Of a stretch of 64,000 nucleotides of DNA, positions 56,450-64,000 are shown piece after piece. The stretch comes from Gelatoporia subvermispora B. Taxonomy: Eukaryota; Basidiomycota; Agaricomycetes; Polyporales; Gelatoporiaceae. The translations under genes were made by a program, and so were the position numbers. The notes under the pieces were generated by a model. That model was given only the letters and a program-made list of their open reading frames with translations, had not been told where the DNA came from and did not search any database. Position 1 is the first letter of the stretch. Every line of letters starts with the position of its first letter. The DNA is taken from assembly GCA_000320605.2 (NCBI GenBank), contig KB445797.1, positions 1,725,570-1,789,569 of the forward strand, read 5' to 3'.

Positions 56450-58048
56450 CGGCGAAACAAGTATAAAACTGTCGTGGGTGTTGACTTCGTCAGTTCTTCA
56501 AGCATTCAGTCGCCCCGGTCAAGGCTCGGCCATAATCAGCCTACAGCTCGACGCTTACGAAGAGTAGGCAGATGGCGGTTGATTGCGTGAGATTGTGCTA
56601 TTCACAGTGTGGAACAGTAACATCGTCACTGCCAAAACTTCCTGAAGACATCTCTATTATGTTCCAGTGACCCCCAACACGAGAGGATTTTGCACGCCCG
56701 CCTTCGATGGCTGCTTCAGATAGGAGGCGGGCAAGCGCCCGAGGCCGAGCCCAGCATTGACGTCAGCACGTGACAGACGCGTCCTGAGCCGGGCGCTTCT
56801 AAAGGTTGTAACATGTCAGCGCCGGGCGACTCCGATCGACTCGGGCTCGTCGTTGTAGCCATTCCTCAACCCGTTGTCCGTTCTTACGAAGCAGTAAGGA
56901 TAAGGATGGAGAGGTGGTGTTCATATAAGGTTAAAAGGGATGATGGTGTTGAGCGGGTATGTATGCATCTTCGGCCTATTCGCGGCTAGAGCCTAGCAGA
57001 GAGGCTGATAGCAACGAAACTTTGGGATTACACGTCCTGGATCGACCTTCGATGGGGCCAGCACTGACATATTATGCAGACAGCCCTGGCTTTAACGCGC
57101 ACGTGTCAGGGCCTCCGCGATGTTGATTAATCTGCGACATGTTGAGGCCCACACCGGCTTTGTATACAATCAACTTGAAACCGAACATCACCATCTCGGA
57201 TTGCTCGCTTTGTAGCATAGTGAACGTTACTAAGCGTGTATATCATCGCATCCGGCTGAAATCTGTCCAGATATCAAGGAACCGCTGATAGTCAATTTAC
57301 AACGCTCGAATTTGCTAACACCTTACCATCCCGTCTTGTGATAGCTGATATAACTACCTGGTCTAGAATTGCGCGGGATACTTACCAGACAGATCCCCCA
57401 CTCTTAGTCGTCTGCTAAGTGGTCTGTATTTGAGTGATCAGCGCTCACCGCTGCCAGCAGTGAGATAGAATGTTCAAGAAAGCGATAGAAAGACAAGCGT
57501 TCCTGGTGCTAGCGCGTGTATACAGGGCTCATACGTGGGACTATGACTGAATGTTCTGAGTATTGTACCGCCTTGCAGATTGACGTTACGAGGCTCACAA
57601 TGATAGTAGAGAAACGAGGATTCCGGGGGACTAACTTCTCGGAGAGCGCGCCGAATCTGACTTGCTGTACATAGACCGGGCACGAAGGACCTGGCCTGTG
57701 AGAAGTACATGCCAGAGACTTACGATCAAAATTGGAGTGGTATTGATACGTGAGACCTATTATCTCCGGCGTGTTATTCTGTGCGACTATTGCGACCCAA
57801 GCTGACCAGCTGGTTTGAGGACCCAGATGGGTGACTTGACGCTCGTACTGTTAGTACATCCGGGCCGGCTCGGAGGACGTGCGTGGTTCTGGCGTCTCCT
57901 GTTCCAAGCTTGTGCCCGCTCTCGGGTCGTCTGCCAGCCTGCGGAACTACGGTCATATCCTAATGTACGTCGTGATGCAACATTTACTTGCAGTTGATTG
58001 TCTAATTTCTAGTTTGTCTATCGACGTTCAGACGGAGCAGAGAGCGTC
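56450..58048. other. Intergenic, divergent promoters
   Basis: 1.6 kb between the divergent hydrolase and first kinase genes. No supported gene or repeat was found; open frames near 57.5-58.0 kb are short and conflicting. Confidence 0.5.
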
Positions 58049-59073
58049 ATGCCGCCTCCAGGAGACACGCCACAGTGGAAAGTCATCGCTTACTCGCTGT
58101 TGTGCATGGTGGCGGACGCTGTGGATGGTGTATTGTCCGCCCTTCCCTCAAAGCCAAGACCGCAATCATGTTTTTGGTTCGTGGTATACTAGCGCTTCAA
58201 AACTGTGCTGATTCGAGGTATCCATCACAGCCTTCAGACATTGACGAGCTGAGCAACGAGGAGATCATTGAGCTTCAGGAGAATTCATCGAGGTTACTAC
58301 CGGACTACGATGTCTTTCAGCTCACACCGGCCACAGTAGCGAAAGCGTCGGAAGACATCAACGAGGCCGCCCCGGATTGTTCAGAAGCGAACGCTCTCGA
58401 CCTCGTGTTTGCTAAAACAACGATTCCTGTCCCGCGCGTTCGTCGTGTTGTGAAGCGAGGACATTTTTATCTAATAGTTATGGACTATATCAAGGGTCAG
58501 GCGCTCTCTGACCTCTGGAAAGACCTCTCGATCTGGCGAAAGCTCGCGATCGCATTCACACTGCGGCGCTATGTCCGCCAGCTTCGTCGATTGAAGGCGT
58601 CCCCTTCAATGCCCCCTGGACCACTCAGTGCGTACGCACCGCGTATCTGCGAATCTCCCATATTTGGTCAAGTTCGGTCTCGCCGTGGTCCCTTTGCTTC
58701 GTACTCGGAATTCTCGGCATTCTTCAACGACCGGCACAGGATGGCACTGGACATCGCCCATATTCCCAAGGACCGCCCATCGTGGAGAGATCTATTTGAC
58801 GACTCTGAACCACTCGTCCTTACCCATCAGGATCTCAATCCCCGCAATATTATTCTGGGCGAAGACGGTCGACTATGGATTGTCGACTGGGCTTGGGCCG
58901 GATACTATCCGCCTTGCTTTGAATACGTGGCAATGCTTACACAGGCGGAGAATGAGGAGATGCTTGGGTACAATCACGTGCTGTGGGAAACTTTGATTCC
59001 TTTCATCTGTGGGCCCTATTTCTACCAGCGCAAGTGGTTGTGGAACTTGATGCCGGCGATGGCGTATGGATAG
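58049..59073 (+). CDS. APH-like small-molecule kinase (copy 1)
   Basis: Aminoglycoside-phosphotransferase-family kinase of 327 aa. Exons 58049-58176 and 58218-59073 join in phase 2. The start ATG begins MPPPGDTPQWKVIAYSLL. The N-lobe is short (EANALDLVFAKTTIPVPRV, hinge LIVMDYIKGQALSDLWKDL). The C-lobe has the Brenner-type catalytic loop LTHQDLNPRNIILGEDG (Asp base, Asn metal ligand) and the second metal Asp in WIVDWAWAGYYP. The first intron is 41 nt with donor GTTCGT. Fungal members form large families of unknown substrate, unlike bacterial antibiotic-modifying enzymes; choline-like or secondary metabolites are possible. Its paralogue lies about 1.2 kb downstream in the same orientation. Confidence 0.87.
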
Positions 59074-60291
59074 TTGACACAGCCACAGAGCACTTCCCCA
59101 AGTGATGATAAACATGTGCAAAGCTGAAGGTACTGTGCTAAACGGCCCGACGTAATTTCATAAATTAGTTATCCATATCTCACATTTCCCTTTCAATGCA
59201 ATCTAGGATGCCGCGAGTACCTAGACATTCGACCCTGGTCATGCGATTTGACGAAAGTAGGCCGTACATATGTGCGCACGGCCACTCTGACGGACGCCTT
59301 CCCGAACCAGCAAATACTCCCATGGACCCACTTCAGAACTGGACATACTGCTGGATGCAAGTTCGTCCCAGTAAAATTGGACACACAGTCTTTGTGCAGT
59401 TTTGAGCGAGAAATAACGAACAGTTCTGAAGCTGTGATCATCAGTTACATGACTCCCGAAGTCCGTTTGTAGCGGTTCGTTACGATTTTCCATGAATGGC
59501 ACTGATGGGAATGGAGATAGTACCATTGATGCAGAACGCGCACACCACGTTTAATCTGCCTAGCCCGAGCCGAGACAGGCACTGGGAGTCCTATGATATT
59601 GTTATCGCACTTCTGGTACTTGGGTATAGTACCGTCTACCTCACGCAAGTGGGCGCTGAGTGTTGTGGAAGAGACTGGGCGGTCAGTCCCGAGCTCTGCG
59701 CTCGAATAATTTACCACCTCTCCACCTCTCTTTGATTTGAGTACGCTCGGCCCTTTGTGCCAGCGAGATGCCGATGGTCATTTTCGTCAGCAAGTAGTGA
59801 CATACCGTGACAAAGGTTCACGTTTGCATGACCCTCATAAAACCGACCACCTCGTGCGGAACGTTTCCAGAAGACCCAGTTCTTCATCTTTTCGAAAAGT
59901 CGCTATGAGGTTGAAAGGGGAGCCATTAGGACTACAGATCGGTCAAGACCCGAAATATGTATCCTTGCTGATCGGCAAGTTTTCGGTCGTTATGTCTCAA
60001 CTTTTTATTGAGGATCTAATGATAGTAACGCCTTCGAGAGACGGTACTCAACATGACCGACCATCGGCTCGCCGAATTGGGTTCACAGATGCTTGACGCT
60101 CTTAACGATGCGCCCGGGCCGTAGCCTCTGTTTGATCCCAAGGCGTCTCTTGACTTGATCGCTCTCGCCGCCGACAGTCGACTCAAACTTGCGTAACTAC
60201 GAGCATTCCCCGAGGTACGGCGAGTCGATACCTTTCTCATTTAGTAGTCTCCGCTGGGTTTTTGACCGGTGCCAATACAGAAGTGAAGCGC
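59074..60291. other. Intergenic between the two APH-like genes
   Basis: About 1.2 kb with no supported gene. Short frames on both strands lack domains. Confidence 0.5.
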
Positions 60292-61318
60292 ATGCCGCCA
60301 TCCGGAGACGCTTCACGGTTGAGGTCATCACGTATTCGCTGCTGTGCGGTGTGGCAGATGTCTTAGATGATATGCTGTCCTTCTTCCGCTCAAACGAAGG
60401 GCCAGATTCTTGTTCCCTGGTGCGTTCTCCGAGATGCATGTTTTGAACTTGTGCTCATCGAGAATATCACCACAGCCCTCGGATATAGATTCGCTGAGCG
60501 ATGACGAGATCCTCAAGCTCCAGCGCAATTCATCCAAACTGCTCCCGGAGTATTTTATATACAAGCTTACTCCAGGAACGGTGAGCAAATTATCGAAGGA
60601 TGCTGATGAAGATCCCCTTGATGCCTCCGAAGCCAACGCCGTCAACCTCGTGTCCACGATGACAACTATCCCTGTTCCACGGGTTTGCCGAGTCGTGAAA
60701 CGATCATGGGACTATCTTCTCGTCATGGATTATATCAAAGGCCGCCCACTCTCTGAAGCCTGGAAGGATCTCTCAACATGGCAGAAGCTTAGTGTCGCCT
60801 TTACTTTACGGCGCTGTGTTCGCCAACTTCGTCGCCTGAAGGCATCTCCTACGATGCCACCTGGTCCTCTTAGTGCCTATGGGCCACCCTTGTGCGACTC
60901 GCCTATATTTGGCGAAATTCAGACCACCCGTGGCCCCTTTTCCTCGTATGCGGAATTCACGCAATTTATGAACGAGCGGCATAATATGGCGCTGGATATC
61001 GATGATCTTCCTGACGATCACGCATCCAGACGAGACTTGCTTGATACTTCAGAACCTCTTGTGTTCACTCATCAAGATCTCAATCCACGGAATATCATTC
61101 TGGGCGAAGATGGTCGAGTTTGGATCGTGGACTGGGCATGGGCGGGCTTCTATCCTCTTTGTTTCGAATACGTAGCCATGCAGAGGCAGGCGAATAATGA
61201 AGTATTGCTCGGGTACAGGCACGTGTTGTGGGAGGTGTTGATCCCATTTATCTGCGGGCTGTACTTTAAGCAGGACAAGTGGCTGTGGAATACGTCACGA
61301 GGACTGGCTTTCATCTAA
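60292..61318 (+). CDS. APH-like small-molecule kinase (copy 2), first exon damaged
   Basis: The second exon (60473-61318) is fully open and closely matches copy 1: SPQPSDIDSLSDDEI, TTIPVPRVCRVVKR, VMDYIKGRPLSEAWKDLSTW, FTHQDLNPRNIILGEDGR and WIVDWAWAGFYP. Catalytic Asp, Asn and metal Asp are intact. The first exon is recognisable from ATG 60292 (MPPSGD) and has the same length as in copy 1 (128 nt to donor GTGCGT at 60420). However, one base is missing soon after the ATG and one is gained near the donor. Between these the ATG frame meets a TAG, while the old frame still reads VITYSLLCGVADVLDD. Unless another start or upstream exon is used, the N-terminus is lost. It may be a very young pseudogene or an N-terminally changed kinase. 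Confidence 0.72.
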
Positions 61319-61743
61319 TTGAATGCTTATTCGGTCTGTGAGCTCGACTGTCCAGTCAAAAGCACGAGCTTATAGCAATCTTGCAGGGTTTCCTCCTGCC
61401 TACTGTTACTCATCCGCTTCAGGAAACCCCTGTACCAAGTCACCCTGTACTTGGGTGCCTGGCGACAGGACTGGTTTGATAGGAAGGATTTTCTACAGAA
61501 AGTCGACGCAATTTGTAATGTTAGCCAATACTGGGTTTGGTTCCTGATGACCCTCGCGCCGTATTTTGAAATCAATATCTACCCATCCTTGTACACGCAG
61601 GGTGCAGGATAGGTAGTAGTTCCATCTCGATATATAATCTCTTGAGTCTTGGTTTGCATCGTAGTACGACTTTGTGTGGGTAAATGAGATAGATATTGGT
61701 CGTATATGTAGCAGAGGACATGGCGAAGAGCATCACCCAGATC
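61319..61743. other. Intergenic, convergent 3' ends
   Basis: The second APH-like gene and the coiled-coil gene converge here; no other feature was seen. Confidence 0.5.
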
Positions 61744-64000
61744 CTACTGCACCCTACATTCCTTTGAGCTCGTCTGAGCGTGCTTGCGTAGGCTACTGCG
61801 ACTAAACCTCTTGATCCTCCGCCCCATGGGAATCTTGCTCGGACGCACAGGCGAGGTCGCTTCAGGCGTTGTCTGCGCCCTCGAGCGGCCCTTGGCCTCC
61901 TTCCCACTCACGCCTGTCCTGCCCTTCGGAGTCTCCAAAACCTCCTCTCCTTCCTCCGAGCGCATGGCCTCCTTCCTCTTAGACTTCTGGACAGTCGAAA
62001 ACCCGAACGTTGCGGCGTTCGTCGTGTCGACGAGCATGGGGCGCGAGATCGAGAGCCGGCGCACCGCGCGCGCGAGCACGGGCAGGCGCGACTTCTTGTC
62101 CGGCGTGCTCGCAGGGGTGCGGCTCGGGCTGGACTGTGCGCTCGAATTAGCAGACGCGCGAGAGCGCTGCTGTGGTGTGTGAGCAGGGCCAGGCATGATG
62201 AGAACGAGGCCATCCTCGCCGTTCGGCGGAGTCGCAGAACCGGAAGCAGAGCCCGAGGAGCGAGCGACTGACTCAGATGCGCTTGATGCCGCGGACGAGC
62301 TGGAGGCCGAGGAAGGGACCGGGGTCGTGGTGGTACGGCTGGCTGCGGGCACGGCGGATGAGCGGCTGAACATGGCAACGACCTCGGCGAGTGCGGCGCC
62401 GATGCTGGAGGTCCTCGAAGTCGATGCTGTTGCCCTAGCTGCTAGCACAATGTCGATGACAGACGATGCAGACCGGCTCGGAGTTGGTGAATCTGACGCT
62501 GGCTCCTCAGTGTCCACCTTCAACTTCGGCGGAGTGCAACGAGAACTACTGGAACTTTGCGAAGACGACGAGGTTGACGCCCCTAGTCCTGGTCCGCGCC
62601 CATTGCTTGTGATGGAACGAGACGGGGAGACGAGATCAGCGGAGCGTCGGGTCCCTGACGAGCGAGAAGCAATGCCCTTGATCGAGTGACTGTCCCGGAA
62701 CGCCTGGCTCGCGAGAGGGGGCAGGTTGACATATGACCGAACCGTAGCCGAGCTTTGTGTTGTTGGCAAGAAGGTCAAGGAAGGAGCTGCAATCATCATC
62801 TTCATGTCCCGAGAGAACGATGAGCCAGAGGGAAGAGCAGGGAACGCGAGCTGGGGCGGAGCAGCAGTGTCTACCTGAATGTTCGAAACATCCTCTTCGT
62901 GCACCTCGGAGATAGAAGGCAGGGCTGAGATCACAGACTGAGAAGGGGCAACATCCGCAGAGCTCGAGGTTGCCACAGAAGCAATGATATCTTGTTCGGT
63001 TGAGCTGCCTCTCGGGATATAACAGCCGTTCCGTCGAGTTCTTGCCAAGTCATCCACCGCTTTCTGACGTTCAGGAGAAAGCTCCTCCAGAATCGACGAG
63101 ATGTCTGAGGGTGATGGCGTGACCAGCTCTAGAGGGTGCTTGCTATTGACTGCAGTAGCCTTCCAGAATTTCGCGCGTTTTCGCCAGTCGCGGGTCTCCC
63201 TGCGGGCGGACAGGGTGCAACGCACCTGCGCGAGATACTCTTCCGGGGATCTTCTGCCCACGACGGGCTCGAGCAGCTCGCGCCAGACGTTATCGGGAGC
63301 AGGCCGAGCAAGAGCCTCTTTGATAGATGCGACGAGCGCCGCCTCTGGATCCTCGCCCGACAGGAGTTCCTGGTATGCCCGGTCCAACACAGGCTTATGA
63401 GCGCCAACAGAGATCATTAGCTCGATGAAGCGACGATGTCGCACACGTTCGGCGACCAGCGCAGCATTCTCCGCAGCGAGCTTGCGCATGCGCTCGTCCG
63501 ATGTGGTAGCGGGCGAGTGACTGAGTGCCACGTAGAGCTCGCCTCGCAATTTGGTATTCTCGCCTTGAAGCTCCCGGACCTCTTGCGCCAAACGAGCGTT
63601 AGTATCGCCCAGAGCGTGGTGAGCATCGCGCTCGGAATGATGCTTTGCTTTTAAAGCAGAGATCTGGGCCTCGGTATCACTTTGGGATTGGACCTTCGCC
63701 TCTAGGTCATGGATGCGCTTCGTGAGAGCTAAGACAAGGGCCAGTTGGGATTGAGGATGGGCGTCCGGCGGCGGTGCCGGCACATAGTGAGGAAATTGGA
63801 CTGAGGTACCATTAGGGACAGTAATAGACAAGGGAATGGCGGAGATGTAAGGCGCAAAGACGTCGGAGGTGTCTCTCGATGAACTGGCCAAGTTGTAGAT
63901 AGCACCGGTAGACGCAGGCCTTGTCTCAGACGGGACCGTTGGAATCGATGGAAGAACCGCGAGCGCAGTGTCAGACCGACTGCGCTTGTGGAATAATCCA
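61744..64000 (-). CDS. Coiled-coil, Ser-rich protein of unknown function (5' end outside window)
   Basis: The frame is open from the right edge of the window to the stop at 61744 without an intron, giving at least 751 residues and no start codon in view. An N-terminal region (VQFPHYVPAPPPDAH) leads into a long coiled coil (LALVLALTKRIHDLEAKV, ARLAQEVRELQGENTKLRGE, RKLAAENAALVAERV). A helical block (EELLEPVVGRRSPEEYLAQV-like spacing, DWRKRAKFWKATAV) and a Ser/Thr/Ala-rich disordered middle follow. The C-terminus is very basic (KIPMGRRIKRFSRSSLRKHA). No known catalytic domain was recognised. The coiled coil plus basic tail could suggest a cytoskeletal or chromosome-associated role, but no family is identified. 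Confidence 0.8.
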   Translation of the reverse strand, partial: GLFHKRSRSDTALAVLPSIPTVPSETRPASTGAIYNLASSSRDTSDVFAPYISAIPLSITVPNGTSVQFPHYVPAPPPDAHPQSQLALVLALTKRIHDLEAKVQSQSDTEAQISALKAKHHSERDAHHALGDTNARLAQEVRELQGENTKLRGELYVALSHSPATTSDERMRKLAAENAALVAERVRHRRFIELMISVGAHKPVLDRAYQELLSGEDPEAALVASIKEALARPAPDNVWRELLEPVVGRRSPEEYLAQVRCTLSARRETRDWRKRAKFWKATAVNSKHPLELVTPSPSDISSILEELSPERQKAVDDLARTRRNGCYIPRGSSTEQDIIASVATSSSADVAPSQSVISALPSISEVHEEDVSNIQVDTAAPPQLAFPALPSGSSFSRDMKMMIAAPSLTFLPTTQSSATVRSYVNLPPLASQAFRDSHSIKGIASRSSGTRRSADLVSPSRSITSNGRGPGLGASTSSSSQSSSSSRCTPPKLKVDTEEPASDSPTPSRSASSVIDIVLAARATASTSRTSSIGAALAEVVAMFSRSSAVPAASRTTTTPVPSSASSSSAASSASESVARSSGSASGSATPPNGEDGLVLIMPGPAHTPQQRSRASANSSAQSSPSRTPASTPDKKSRLPVLARAVRRLSISRPMLVDTTNAATFGFSTVQKSKRKEAMRSEEGEEVLETPKGRTGVSGKEAKGRSRAQTTPEATSPVRPSKIPMGRRIKRFSRSSLRKHAQTSSKECRVQ

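Noticed and set aside
58049..61318. Antibiotic-resistance genes
   Set aside because: The APH fold is clear, but fungal APH-family kinases are large families without shown aminoglycoside activity, and no resistance context exists here.
1..64000. tRNA, rRNA and CRISPR signals
   Set aside because: Scanning for GGTTCGAxTCC-type B boxes, rRNA-like stretches and regularly spaced repeats gave no convincing hit; CRISPR is not expected in a fungus.

Overview
The window is nuclear DNA of a filamentous basidiomycete, most likely an Agaricomycete of polypore type. Genes are split by many 50-70 nt GT-AG introns with CTGAC/CTAAC-like branch points. The gene set is typical of wood-decay basidiomycetes: a secreted laccase, a Zn2Cys6 regulator, tandem P450s, a small BTB family and APH-like kinases. 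I saw no rRNA, tRNA, CRISPR or complete transposon. The species assignment is inference.

Layout. 0.9-4.8 kb: a BTB protein (+) and a laccase (-) with a TATA box. 4.8-14.2 kb: a gene-poor, partly very GC-rich interval ending in a 978-nt leader without a single ATG. 14.2-19.2 kb: a 12-exon Zn2Cys6 transcription factor of about 1,306 aa. 20.9-21.9 kb: a second BTB gene (-). 23.3-25.96 kb: tRNA-dihydrouridine synthase Dus3, stop to stop (71 bp) against a USP25/28-like protein on the other strand (26.0-28.7 kb) whose catalytic Cys is replaced. 29.5-30.3 kb: a SUZ-domain protein. 30.6-32.5 kb: an M20 Cys-Gly-type dipeptidase (-), divergent from serine palmitoyltransferase subunit LCB2 (33.2-35.3 kb, +).

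35.3-40.7 kb carries no intact gene. It holds a decayed inverted copy of the dipeptidase locus (shared promoter, first exons, 3' flank). That copy is split by a ~1.7 kb insertion and has lost ~1.7 kb of coding sequence. 40.75-42.59 kb: UDP-glucose 6-dehydrogenase with an 18-nt micro-exon. 43.3-44.2 kb: a BTB pseudogene with serial frameshifts. 45.1-48.5 kb: an EST1/SMG7-like protein. 48.8-54.1 kb: two tandem P450s. 55.1-56.4 kb: an alpha/beta-hydrolase. 58.0-61.3 kb: two tandem APH-like kinases, the second with a damaged first exon. 61.7 kb to the right edge: a coiled-coil, Ser-rich protein cut by the window end.

Most genes are independent housekeeping functions: tRNA modification (Dus3), sphingolipid synthesis (LCB2), glutathione/peptide turnover (M20), nucleotide-sugar synthesis (UGDH) and RNA decay or telomere function (EST1/SMG). 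The P450-P450-hydrolase-kinase-kinase stretch (48.8-61.3 kb) could be a small accessory metabolic or detoxification neighbourhood; this is inference only. The most interesting points are the apparent pseudo-deubiquitinase, the broken inverted duplication around LCB2, the ATG-free leader of the transcription factor, and the micro-exons or odd splice sites in UGDH, Dus3 and the EST1-like gene.
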